Assembly: GCA_028686075.1 (NCBI GenBank)
Contig: JAQUCT010000012.1
Coordinates: 1-37,481 of the forward strand
Origin: Bacillota bacterium
GTDB lineage: Bacteria; Bacillota; Clostridia; Ch29
DNA: 37,481 bases
Direction of reading: 5' to 3'
Shown here: one piece after another, positions 17,757-28,609 of the stretch
Layout of the letters: each line of letters begins with the position of its first letter
Numbering within the stretch: the stretch's first letter is position 1
The notes under the pieces: generated by a model
Told to the model about the DNA's origin: nothing
The model's database searches: none
What the model saw: the letters and a program-made list of their open reading frames with translations, nothing else
Translations under genes and position numbers: made by a program

Positions 17757-18494
17757 TTGGATACTATTATTACCTCCACTCTATTGGGTTTTCTGGTAGG
17801 CATGGCGGGCACCGGTGCCGGCGGCGTAGCCGCCTTTTTACTGCGGCGGCCGTCCCGCCGGTTTATGGGTACTATCCTCGGACTGTCGGGGGGCCTTATG
17901 ATGGCAATAGTGTGTTTCGAACTCCTGCCCGAGGCCTTCGAAATGGCTGGTTTAGCCATTGGTATAGCTGGTATAATATTAGGTGTGGGACTGGTAACGT
18001 TAATAGACATGATGGTCCCGGACAGGGACATTACAGACAAAAAAGTCCGAAGCAACGGTTACATAAGGATGGGGATGCTCTTAGGCATTGGGATTGCCAT
18101 ACATAATTTCCCCGAAGGGCTTGCAATAGGTTCGGGCCTTGCCGTCAACCTGCGGTTGGGATTTAGACTTGCCTTTGTGATTGGTTTCCATAACGTGCCA
18201 GAGGGGGTGGCAATGGCCATGCCCATGATAGTGGGCGGCTATTCACGGATAAAGATTTTTCTTGCTACCATAGTAGCCGGCGTACCGCTGGGGCTTGGTG
18301 CCTTTGTGGGTGCACTGCTGGGGGAGATATCGCCGGTTTTGGTTTCGCTGTGCCTTTCCTTTGCCGGGGGAACCATGCTGTATATTACCTGCGGAGAGCT
18401 TATACCCAAGTCCCAGGATGTGTACCGCGGTAGGACGGCGGCCTTTGGGGTAATTATTGGTATAATAGCCGGTATAGTGCTTTCGGCCATCTGA
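17757..18494 (+). CDS. ZIP-family metal transporter
   Basis: The protein has 245 residues from TTG 17757, with GGGAGTGA at 17743-17750. It has about eight membrane helices. The two metal-binding motifs of ZIP permeases are present: HNFPEGLAIG in helix IV and HNVPEGVAMAMP in helix V, with the intervening small-residue helices. The family moves Zn2+, Fe2+ or Mn2+ into the cytoplasm (a minority work in the other direction). The metal cannot be told from sequence. It sits between prfA and tsaC, where Bacillus carries other genes including a manganese exporter. Confidence 0.93.
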   Translation: MDTIITSTLLGFLVGMAGTGAGGVAAFLLRRPSRRFMGTILGLSGGLMMAIVCFELLPEAFEMAGLAIGIAGIILGVGLVTLIDMMVPDRDITDKKVRSNGYIRMGMLLGIGIAIHNFPEGLAIGSGLAVNLRLGFRLAFVIGFHNVPEGVAMAMPMIVGGYSRIKIFLATIVAGVPLGLGAFVGALLGEISPVLVSLCLSFAGGTMLYITCGELIPKSQDVYRGRTAAFGVIIGIIAGIVLSAI

Positions 18495-18542
18495 CCTAAA
18501 GCTTGGAGAAAAGCAGACCGGATAGGGAGGCATTATTATATT

Positions 18543-19592
18543 ATGGATACAAGGGTGGTGTGCATCGACCCTTACAATATTGACCACCAGCAACTGCAAA
18601 AGGCAGGTGCACTTATAAGGGACGGGGGACTTGTGGCCTTTCCCACCGAAACTGTGTACGGGCTCGGGGCCAACGGTCTTGACGCCTATGCAGTAAAAAG
18701 GATATACGGGGCCAAGGGAAGACCTTCCGACAATCCGCTTATACTGCATATTTCCAGTGCGGAGGAATTGGACAGGCTTGTGGCCGGAGTGCCGCAAACG
18801 GCGGTAAAGCTAATGGACAGGTTCTGGCCGGGGCCTTTAACCCTTATACTTAAAAAGTCATCCCTTGTGCCGGAGGCGGTGACGGCGGGGCTTGAAACGG
18901 TGGCAATAAGGATGCCATCACATCCCGTCGCTATGAGCCTTATTAAATATGCGGGGGTGCCGGTGGCGGCACCCAGCGCAAACATCTCGGGCAAGCCAAG
19001 TCCCACCCGGGCGGCCCATGTAATAAGGGACCTTTTGGGCAGGGTGGACATGATTATAGACGGCGGTGATGTGGCGGTGGGCCTTGAATCCACCGTGGCG
19101 GAGGTCATTGATGGCGGGGTTGTGATTTTGCGGCCCGGAGGTATTACGCCGGAGCAGATTAGAGAAGTGGTCGGCGATGTGGCACTTGACCCGGCCATTG
19201 AGGGGGATATTCTTACGGGAATACCGAAGGCCCCCGGCATGAAATACGCCCATTATTCTCCGGAAGCGGATGTTATAATAATAGAGGGACCGCCCCAGAG
19301 GGTTGTGGCGGCCATAGACCGTATGGCAAAGGAGTTGGAGGGACGGGGCAAAAGGGTAGGTATAATGGCAACCGAGCAGACCGGTGCCCTTTACCGGCAC
19401 GGGCGGGTAATATCGGTGGGGGACAGGGAAGAGCCTTCCACTATAGCCGCCGGGCTGTTTGCGGCCCTTCGGGAATTTGATGCCCTGGGAGTGGACGTAA
19501 TACTGGCGGAAGGGATAGAACAAAAAGGAGTGGGGCTGGCGGTGATGAACAGGCTCTTAAAGGCCGCCGCCTATCATGTAATAAAGGTTTAA
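18543..19592 (+). CDS. tsaC: L-threonylcarbamoyladenylate synthase (Sua5 type)
   Basis: The protein has 349 residues. The start ATG 18543 has GGGAGG at about 18524-18529. The YrdC-like catalytic domain covers about 10-205: GGLVAFPTETVYGLGANG, KGRPSDNPLILHISS, FWPGPLTLILKKS and APSANISGKPSPT. A linker and a C-terminal Sua5 domain (about 215-349) make it the long Sua5 form rather than the short TsaC. It makes threonylcarbamoyl-AMP from threonine, bicarbonate and ATP for the t6A37 modification of tRNAs reading ANN codons. It is followed by ywlE-rpiB, the standard order in Firmicutes. Confidence 0.95.
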   Translation: MDTRVVCIDPYNIDHQQLQKAGALIRDGGLVAFPTETVYGLGANGLDAYAVKRIYGAKGRPSDNPLILHISSAEELDRLVAGVPQTAVKLMDRFWPGPLTLILKKSSLVPEAVTAGLETVAIRMPSHPVAMSLIKYAGVPVAAPSANISGKPSPTRAAHVIRDLLGRVDMIIDGGDVAVGLESTVAEVIDGGVVILRPGGITPEQIREVVGDVALDPAIEGDILTGIPKAPGMKYAHYSPEADVIIIEGPPQRVVAAIDRMAKELEGRGKRVGIMATEQTGALYRHGRVISVGDREEPSTIAAGLFAALREFDALGVDVILAEGIEQKGVGLAVMNRLLKAAAYHVIKV

Positions 19593-19631
19593 GCATGTTA
19601 TATATAATTAAAGTTTTCGGGAGGTATTACC

Positions 19632-20564
19632 TTGAAAAGCATATTGTTTGTTTGCACAGGCAATACCTGCAGGAGCAGTATGGCTGAGGCTATGCTAAGG
19701 ACCATGCTAAAGGGAGCCGGACTTGATATGGAGGTTGCCTCCGCCGGTACAGCGGTGTTCTTTAGGGGAGGTGCATCCAGGCAGGCGGTAGAGGTTATGA
19801 AAGAGAGGAGTATAGACCTCTCGGAACACCGTTCCAGGCCGGTCAGAGTCCATGACCTTGAAAAGGCCGACCTGGTACTTACCATGACGTCGGCCCACAA
19901 GAGGGCGGTGCTGGAAATGGCCCCAGCTATTTCGGATAAAGTGTTCACCCTTAAGGAATACGTTGACGGCGACCTTGAGGACAACAGCTGCGATATTTCC
20001 GACCCCTTCGGCGGAACGGTGGAGGATTACAGAGCCTGTGTCGGCGAAATTGAAGGGACCCTAAAGAAACTGGTGGACAGAATAAAGACCGGAAGTCTAA
20101 AGCGGGAAACGGAGGACCAAAGAATGAAAATTGCCATTGGAAGTGACCATGGAGGCTTTGAACTGAAAGAAAACATAAAGGAATTTTTGCTAAGCGAAGG
20201 GATAGAACACACCGACTTTGGTACCTTTGACCTAAGTTCGGTGGACTACCCGGATTTTGCGGGGGAAGTAGCCTCCGCTGTTGCGTCGGGGGAATACGAC
20301 AGAGGAATTCTATGCTGCGGCACCGGGATAGGCATTTCCATTGCGGCAAACAAGGTGCCCGGTATAAGAGCGGCCCTTTGCGGTGACTGTTTTTCCGCCA
20401 AAATGTCCCGGAAGCATAATGACGCTAACATACTGTGCATGGGCGGCAGGGTAGTGGGCAAGGGCTTGGGCCTTGAAATAGCAAAGACCTGGCTGGAGAC
20501 AGGCTTTGACGGGGGAAGGCACCAAAGAAGAATTGACAAGATAGCCGATATTGAAAGAAAATAG
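19632..20564 (+). CDS. Fusion: YwlE-type protein arginine phosphatase + ribose-5-phosphate isomerase B
   Basis: One uninterrupted frame of 310 residues holds two complete proteins. Residues 1-150 are a low-molecular-weight phosphatase: P-loop VCTGNTCRSSMAEA with the catalytic Cys and Arg, and the general acid Asp in ISDPFGG. The Thr after GN is the residue that gives B. subtilis YwlE its phosphoarginine preference over phosphotyrosine. Residues 165-310 are a full-length RpiB: MKIAIGSDHGGFELKENIKE, CCGTGIGISIAANKVPGIRA, HNDANILCMGGRVVG. It interconverts ribose and ribulose 5-phosphate. The joining stretch (about 150-164) is charged. The two are separate neighbouring genes in Bacillus. An internal ribosome site and ATG precede the RpiB part, so RpiB may also be made alone. 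Confidence 0.92.
   Translation: MKSILFVCTGNTCRSSMAEAMLRTMLKGAGLDMEVASAGTAVFFRGGASRQAVEVMKERSIDLSEHRSRPVRVHDLEKADLVLTMTSAHKRAVLEMAPAISDKVFTLKEYVDGDLEDNSCDISDPFGGTVEDYRACVGEIEGTLKKLVDRIKTGSLKRETEDQRMKIAIGSDHGGFELKENIKEFLLSEGIEHTDFGTFDLSSVDYPDFAGEVASAVASGEYDRGILCCGTGIGISIAANKVPGIRAALCGDCFSAKMSRKHNDANILCMGGRVVGKGLGLEIAKTWLETGFDGGRHQRRIDKIADIERK
20111..20126 (+). promoter_or_regulatory. rpiB: Internal ribosome site and ATG for a separate RpiB product
   Basis: GGAGG at 20111-20115 is 8 bases before the in-frame ATG 20124, which begins exactly at the normal RpiB N-terminus. Translation from here would give 146 residues, the usual RpiB length. It looks like the ancestral start signal kept after the upstream stop codon was lost. 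Confidence 0.6.
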
Positions 20565-20591
20565 AAACCAGGGGGACGGTTCCTGTGGTTT
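20565..20591. repeat. Core-repeat hairpin between rpiB and upp
   Basis: AAACCA (20565-20570) pairs with TGGTTT (20586-20591). The loop holds GGGGACGGTTC (20572-20582). It begins directly after the stop codon. Confidence 0.6.
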
Positions 20592-20594
20592 TAA

Positions 20595-21251
<657 letters not shown>

Positions 21252-21290
21252 TGGAAAAATTAAATTTTGTTTACAGTTTGTGCCTTCGTG

Positions 21291-21319
21291 TTGACAGTCT
21301 TGTCCGGTTGTTCTAAAAT
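21291..21319 (+). promoter_or_regulatory. Near-consensus sigma-A promoter for wecA
   Basis: A perfect TTGACA (21291-21296), a 17-base spacer and TAAAAT (21314-21319) lie 33 bases before the wecA start codon. Confidence 0.75.
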
Positions 21320-21352
21320 TAACAGTAGAGCCGATAAAGGGGGCACTTACGA

Positions 21353-22396
21353 ATGGAAAAATATCTTATTGCCTTTGTGGCCGCTTTGGCGATTTCATTT
21401 GCTGCAACGCCTTTTATAAAGAAACTGGCAGTAAGGATAGGAGCCATTGACGTCCCGAAGGATGACAGGCGTGTACACGATAAGCCAATTCCCAGGCTGG
21501 GAGGTTTGGCTATTTATATAGGTTTTTTGGCTGTAGTGTTGACGATGGTACCCTACAGCACCAAAGTACTGGGTATACTGGCGGGAGCTACCCTGATTGT
21601 TATTCTGGGCGTTGTAGATGACATAAAACCGCTTCCGTCAAAGCTCAAACTCCTGGTGCAGATTGTGGCCGCCGTTATATTGGCAGCCAGCGGGGTGAGA
21701 GTTGAGTGGGTGACAAATCCCTTTGACAGCGTAGACGGTATGGCCTATTTATCCTATTTCAGCTATCCTATAACCATTTTCTGGGTGGTGGGAGTGACCA
21801 ACACCTTAAACCTCATCGACGGGCTGGATGGCCTGGCGGCGGGGATAGCTTCAATAGCCGCCCTTACGCTACTGGCGGTATCCATTATGAACGGACATAC
21901 AACGGTGGTTATTTATACGGCGGCACTGGCCGGCGCGGCCATAGGGTTTTTGCCGTACAATTTCAATCCGGCTAAGATTTTCATGGGAGATACCGGTTCC
22001 ACCTTCCTGGGCTTTGTTCTGGCGGCTGTTTCCATCGAGGGGGCAATAAAAGGAGCGGCCACGCTGGCCATTGCAATTCCCATACTGGCCCTTGGGCTAC
22101 CCATTTTTGATACCGCCTTTGCGATAATAAGACGGGCCGTAAACGGGAAACCCATTATGGAGGCGGACAAGGGGCACCTGCATCACAGACTGCTGGCCCT
22201 GGGGCTTTCCCAGAAACAGGTGGTATTCACACTGTACGCGATTAGTGCATTTCTGGGGTTGGGGGCCATAGTGATTACACAGGATAACCCCGTCAAATCG
22301 GTGGCGGTTGTGGGGTTTGTAATTGCCACCATGGTACTGGCACTTGGCCAGATGGGCTTTCATGAGTCCGAGCATAAGAGAAAGCTTGACCAATAG
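21353..22396 (+). CDS. wecA: Undecaprenyl-phosphate N-acetylglucosaminyl 1-phosphate transferase (WecA/TagO family)
   Basis: The protein has 347 residues with about ten membrane helices. Family motifs: RVHDKPIPRLGGLAIYIGF at the N-terminus, VVDDIKPLPSKLKLLVQ, TNTLNLIDGLDGLAAGIAS (catalytic Asp pair), FMGDTGSTFLGF, and the C-terminal GHLHHRLLALGLSQKQV loop that binds the sugar nucleotide. It moves GlcNAc-1-phosphate from UDP-GlcNAc to the lipid carrier at the inner face of the membrane. This starts synthesis of a wall glycopolymer, possibly the one bound by the SLH proteins encoded in this window. wecB follows. Confidence 0.94.
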   Translation: MEKYLIAFVAALAISFAATPFIKKLAVRIGAIDVPKDDRRVHDKPIPRLGGLAIYIGFLAVVLTMVPYSTKVLGILAGATLIVILGVVDDIKPLPSKLKLLVQIVAAVILAASGVRVEWVTNPFDSVDGMAYLSYFSYPITIFWVVGVTNTLNLIDGLDGLAAGIASIAALTLLAVSIMNGHTTVVIYTAALAGAAIGFLPYNFNPAKIFMGDTGSTFLGFVLAAVSIEGAIKGAATLAIAIPILALGLPIFDTAFAIIRRAVNGKPIMEADKGHLHHRLLALGLSQKQVVFTLYAISAFLGLGAIVITQDNPVKSVAVVGFVIATMVLALGQMGFHESEHKRKLDQ

Positions 22397-22397
22397 C

Positions 22398-22420
22398 AGC
22401 CGGGATATCCCGGCTTTTAT
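22398..22420 (+). terminator. Palindromic terminator-like hairpin between wecA and wecB
   Basis: AGCCGGGATATCCCGGCT (22398-22415) is a perfect 18-base palindrome followed by TTTAT. A loop must open at its centre. It probably reduces read-through into wecB. Confidence 0.6.
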
Positions 22421-22448
22421 TATATATTTTGGAACAAGGAGGCAGAGT

Positions 22449-23615
22449 ATGAAGCGGATAAAGGTTATGACGGTTTTCGGAACCAGGCCGGAGGCCATAA
22501 AGATGGCCCCGTTGGTAAAGCTTATGCAAAAGAACGGGCATATTGAAACAACTGTTTGCGTAACGGCACAGCACAGGGAAATGCTTGACCAGGTGCTGGG
22601 GCTTTATGATATTGTCCCGGATTATGACCTGGATATAATGCGGGAGAGGCAGACATTAACCGGCGTGACGGTAAGGGCCCTAGAAGGGCTGGAGAGGGTT
22701 CTAGACAGCGTTAAGCCGGACGCGCTTTTGGTCCACGGCGATACCACTACCACCTTTGCCGGGAGCCTGGCCGGTTTCTACCGACATGTAAGGGTGGGCC
22801 ACGTTGAGGCAGGCTTAAGAACCTTCGACCGCTATTCGCCCTATCCCGAGGAGGTAAACCGAAGGCTTGCCGGAGTATTATCCGATATGCATTTTGCGCC
22901 TACCGCTGGTGCGAAGAGCAATCTGCTCAAGGAAAACGTGCCCGGTTCTTCCGTTGTGGTTACCGGGAATACTGTAATAGATGCGCTTGTGCAGGTGGTG
23001 GACAGCACCTATAAATTCATGCAACCATCCCTTAAGAGTATGGATTTTAGTTCAAAAAGGGTTATACTTCTTACCTGCCACCGGCGGGAGAACATAGGCC
23101 GGCCGATGGTTGAAATTTTCAATGCGGTAAGGGATATTGCGGACGTTTACAGCGACGTTGAGGTGGTCTATCCGGTACACAAAAACCCTGCGGTGATTGA
23201 TACCGCCCGAAGTATTTTAGGGGGCAGAGAAAGGATACACTTGATAGAACCGCTGGACTATCTGCCCTTTGCCAACCTCATGGGCAGGTGTTTTATGGTG
23301 ATGACGGATTCCGGTGGTATTCAGGAGGAGGCACCGTCGCTGGGTAAGCCGGTGCTGGTGCTACGGGAGGTTACCGAAAGGCCCGAGGCGGTGCAGGCAG
23401 GCACCGTAAGGCTGGCCGGGGTTAAAAGGGAGGACGTTTTTAAGGCTGCATCGGAACTTTTGGAAAATGATGACCTGTACAACAAAATGGCCCAGGCGGT
23501 AAACCCCTATGGTGACGGGAGGGCGTCCCAAAGGATAGTGGATTCCCTTCTGTATTTCTTCGGAATAAACCAAAACTCGCCAAAGGACTTCCGGCCGACA
23601 ACAATAAAAAAATGA
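22449..23615 (+). CDS. wecB: UDP-N-acetylglucosamine 2-epimerase (non-hydrolysing)
   Basis: The protein has 388 residues. ATG 22449 follows AAGGAGG at about 22437-22443; the longer frame upstream overlaps wecA and is not used. It converts UDP-GlcNAc to UDP-ManNAc. Motifs: TVFGTRPEAIKMAPLVKL, VHGDTTTTFAGSLAGFY, GHVEAGLRTFDRYSPYPEE, LTCHRRENIG, YPVHKNPAV, and MTDSGGIQEEAPSLGKPVL. In Firmicutes this gene (also called mnaA) serves teichoic acid or SCWP synthesis and usually lies just before the F-type ATP synthase operon. Here it precedes a V-type ATPase operon. Confidence 0.95.
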   Translation: MKRIKVMTVFGTRPEAIKMAPLVKLMQKNGHIETTVCVTAQHREMLDQVLGLYDIVPDYDLDIMRERQTLTGVTVRALEGLERVLDSVKPDALLVHGDTTTTFAGSLAGFYRHVRVGHVEAGLRTFDRYSPYPEEVNRRLAGVLSDMHFAPTAGAKSNLLKENVPGSSVVVTGNTVIDALVQVVDSTYKFMQPSLKSMDFSSKRVILLTCHRRENIGRPMVEIFNAVRDIADVYSDVEVVYPVHKNPAVIDTARSILGGRERIHLIEPLDYLPFANLMGRCFMVMTDSGGIQEEAPSLGKPVLVLREVTERPEAVQAGTVRLAGVKREDVFKAASELLENDDLYNKMAQAVNPYGDGRASQRIVDSLLYFFGINQNSPKDFRPTTIKK

Positions 23616-23761
23616 CAAAGAATAATGGATTATTACAATTTTTTGATAAATATTAGACAGGAATTTGAAGGTTGATGTAGAATGTATACGTGTATATGCA
23701 TAAATTGAAACCGGCGAGCCTTCGTTTCCGGATTCGCATGTTTTTATGTACAACTTTATAG

Positions 23762-23767
23762 TATAAT
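23762..23767 (+). promoter_or_regulatory. Possible -10 element for the V-ATPase operon
   Basis: TATAAT lies in an AT-rich stretch (about 23740-23775) in the 305-base gap before the first ATPase gene. No good -35 sequence is seen 16-18 bases upstream, so this is weak. Confidence 0.3.
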
Positions 23768-23794
23768 AAAAGGGATATTAATAGGACGCGGGCA

Positions 23795-23894
23795 AAGGGA
23801 TAAAATAAGGGACAAGGAACCGTCCCCTATCCCTTGGGAATAATTGGTGACACACAAATGACACAGAAGAACCGTCCCCTTGTGTCATGTCACC
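23795..23894. repeat. Two adjacent core-repeat hairpins upstream of the V-ATPase operon
   Basis: First: AAGGGATA (23795-23802) pairs with TATCCCTT (23828-23835), core GAACCGTCCCC at 23817-23827. Second: a two-part stem in which GGTGAC (23846-23851) pairs with GTCACC (23889-23894) and ATGACACA (23858-23865) pairs with TGTGTCAT (23881-23888), core at 23869-23879. They lie in the probable leader of the operon; the second ends 27 bases before the first start codon. Apart from these, the 305-base gap from 23616 holds only AT-rich sequence. Confidence 0.7.
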
Positions 23895-23920
23895 ATTAAT
23901 CGAGAGGTGGTGAGCATTCG

Positions 23921-24233
23921 TTGGCATTTCAGGCAATTGAAAGCATCAAGGATGCAGAAAGCCAGGCAACCGTTATAGTTGCGGAGGCCAGAAAGACGGC
24001 TGCCCAGATGCAAAAGGATGGCAGAGAAAAAGCTGACGCCATCATTGAAAGGGCACGCAGTGAGGCCGAAGAGAAAAGCCGCCGTATGGTGGAAGAGGCC
24101 CGAAAGAGTTGTGAGAAGGAGGTAGATAAGCTTAAGGAAAGGTACAGGGAGGAGAGAGACCTCTTAGAACAGTCAACCGGTAAAAATATGGATCGGGCTG
24201 TTGATTCTATTGTGGAGAGGATAGTGACACAGT

Positions 24234-24247
<14 letters not shown>
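23921..24247 (+). CDS. ntpF: V/A-type ATPase subunit H (peripheral stalk)
   Basis: The protein has 108 residues from TTG 23921 behind GAGGTGG. It is almost wholly a charged coiled coil (AESQATVIVAEARKTAAQMQ, RSEAEEKSRRMVEEARKSCE), as expected for the stalk subunit called H, G or NtpF that pairs with subunit E. It holds the catalytic head against rotation. It is the first gene of the operon and overlaps the start of subunit I by 14 bases. Confidence 0.88.
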
Positions 24248-26671
<2,424 letters not shown>

Positions 26672-26684
26672 GGGAGTGTCCTAA

Positions 26685-27272
26685 ATGGAGGGAATGGAAA
26701 GGATTAGAGAAAGTATTCTGGCGGAAGCGAAGGCCCAGGCGGAAAGCATAGTTAAGGAAGCGGAAGACAAGGTTAAGGAAATGGAAGAGCAGGCTGAAAA
26801 AAGGGCCGGGGAAAACACCCAGAACCGTTTAACCAGGGCGGAGGTAGAGGCCGAGGAGGCCCAAAAAAGGATGCTCTCCATGGCGGAACTAGACCTTAAA
26901 AAACAAAGCCTGGAGGTCAAACAGTCGCTTATAGATAAGGCCTTTGACAAGGCCCTTGGCCGGCTCAAAAACCTTCCGGAGGAAAGGTACATCGACATGA
27001 TGGTATCCTTCCTAGGCAGTGCGGGTATCACCGGAAAGGAAGAGCTGATTGTTCCGCAGAAGGACAGGGAAAGGTTTGAGAAGGGGCTTTTAAAGAAGAT
27101 AAACGGTGAGCTGGGTTTTGAACTGAAGCTGTCGGGTGAGACCCGCAACATGCAGGGTGGTTTTATTGTAAAGTCTAATGGAGTGGAAATAAACAACTCC
27201 TTTGAAACACTACTCAGGATGGAGAGGGAGAAAATAGAGACCGGAATCGCGGAAATCCTTTTCCAACAGTAA
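26685..27272 (+). CDS. ntpE: V/A-type ATPase subunit E (peripheral stalk)
   Basis: The protein has 195 residues. The N-terminal half is coiled coil (IRESILAEAKAQAESIVKEA), which pairs with subunit H. The C-terminal half is the globular part that binds the top of the catalytic head (GGFIVKSNGVEINNSFETLL, the family signature). An alternative in-frame ATG lies three codons later. The gene follows subunit K by 13 bases and precedes subunit C by 10. Confidence 0.92.
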   Translation: MEGMERIRESILAEAKAQAESIVKEAEDKVKEMEEQAEKRAGENTQNRLTRAEVEAEEAQKRMLSMAELDLKKQSLEVKQSLIDKAFDKALGRLKNLPEERYIDMMVSFLGSAGITGKEELIVPQKDRERFEKGLLKKINGELGFELKLSGETRNMQGGFIVKSNGVEINNSFETLLRMEREKIETGIAEILFQQ

Positions 27273-27282
27273 GGAGGTACCA

Positions 27283-28284
27283 ATGAGGGATACAATGTTT
27301 TTATATGCAGTGTCCAGGGTAAAGGCCCTGGAAAACAACCTCCTTTCCAGAAGTACGGTAGACAGGATGCTGGAAGCTTTATCACCGGACGAAGCACTCA
27401 AAATACTCGGTGAGACCGATTACGGTAATTATTTCGGCGAGGTGGACAGCGTTTATGACTTTGAAAAGGCCCTGGACCAGTCCTTAAGGGCGGCCTACAA
27501 GGTTATTGAGGATTCCACCGGGGATGAAAGGCTTACACTCCTTTTCAGGCTGAGGTACGATTTTCACAACCTGAAGGTACTGATGAAGGAGAAGTATCTA
27601 GGTGAAGACTTTAAGTCTATCCTTTCCCAGGCGGGGTCGATAAGCGTGGAGGCCCTTCGTAAAGCGGTGGACGACAAGGATATGGTTGGGTTTGCCCCGC
27701 ATATAAGGGAAGCCTATGAAAGGGCTGACGTGGACTTTGAGCTTAACGGCGACCCGCGAACAATCGATATGATACTCGATGGTGGGCTGTACGCTTACCT
27801 TTTGGAACTGGTAAAGGATATTAAGGACGACGGGCTCATGGAGTTTGTAAGGACCGAGATAGACCTTTTGAATATAAATACCCTGCTTAGGATAAGGAAG
27901 ACTGGAGGAAACGTAAAGGTCCTGGAAACGGCACTCTTTGACGGCGGCTTCCTGGACAGGTCGGCACTTTTAGGTTCCGTGGGCGAGCCGGTGGGAAGCT
28001 TTGCCGACAGGCTATCCTCCACAAGGTACGACAGGGTGGCAGTCGAAGGTATCGGGTCCTTTATTGACACCGACAGCACTACCGTACTCGAAAAAATAAC
28101 GGATGATTTGCTCCTTAATATGGCTAAAAAAGGAAAGTACGCAGCCTTCGGTATTCTGCCTATAATTGGGTACCTATGGGCCAAGGAGAACGAGGCCAGG
28201 GTGATAAGGATGATTATGGTGGGCAAGATAAACGGAATACCGGCGGAAAGTCTGCGGGAAAGGTTGCGTGATTTATATGTATAG
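27283..28284 (+). CDS. ntpC: V/A-type ATPase subunit C (central rotor connector)
   Basis: The protein has 333 residues from ATG 27283 behind AAGGAGG. It is an all-helical subunit, corresponding to eukaryotic subunit d, that seats the central stalk on the K ring. Recognisable features are LYAVSRVKALENNLLS at the start, FHNLKVLMKEKYLG, and YLWAKENEARVIRMIMVGKI near the end, the most conserved stretch of the family. It overlaps subunit F by 8 bases. Confidence 0.93.
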   Translation: MRDTMFLYAVSRVKALENNLLSRSTVDRMLEALSPDEALKILGETDYGNYFGEVDSVYDFEKALDQSLRAAYKVIEDSTGDERLTLLFRLRYDFHNLKVLMKEKYLGEDFKSILSQAGSISVEALRKAVDDKDMVGFAPHIREAYERADVDFELNGDPRTIDMILDGGLYAYLLELVKDIKDDGLMEFVRTEIDLLNINTLLRIRKTGGNVKVLETALFDGGFLDRSALLGSVGEPVGSFADRLSSTRYDRVAVEGIGSFIDTDSTTVLEKITDDLLLNMAKKGKYAAFGILPIIGYLWAKENEARVIRMIMVGKINGIPAESLRERLRDLYV

Positions 28285-28609
28285 GGTGGGAGTTATAGGA
28301 GACAGGGATACGGTGCTTGCATTTAAAGCTCTTGGTGTGGACATCTTCCCGGTGATAAGCCCGGAGGAAGCCAAAAAAGCCTTAAGAGCGATGGCAAGGG
28401 AAAAATACGCGGTAATATTTGTAACGGAGCAGGTTTCCGTTCAGATTGAGGATATGATAGGCGAGTATGAAAACGAAGTCCTTCCTGCCATAATACCGAT
28501 ACCCAACAACCAAGGTTCCCTGGGAATAGGGCTAAAGAGGATCAGGGAATCCGTGGAAAGGGCCATAGGAGTGGATATATTCTTCGAAAGAGAGGGAGAA
28601 GAGAATTGA
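28277..28609 (+). CDS. ntpG: V/A-type ATPase subunit F (central stalk)
   Basis: The protein has 110 residues from ATG 28277; a GTG three codons earlier (28268) is also possible. It begins [20 protein letters not shown], the family signature, and has the small Rossmann-like fold with [18 protein letters not shown] and [16 protein letters not shown]. It regulates and completes the DF central stalk. Its stop overlaps the TTG start of subunit A. Confidence 0.92.
   Translation: MYRVGVIGDRDTVLAFKALGVDIFPVISPEEAKKALRAMAREKYAVIFVTEQVSVQIEDMIGEYENEVLPAIIPIPNNQGSLGIGLKRIRESVERAIGVDIFFEREGEEN

Noticed and set aside
22323-22448. N-terminal extension of wecB
   Set aside because: It overlaps the end of wecA and a terminator-like palindrome; ATG 22449 has AAGGAGG and the normal family start.
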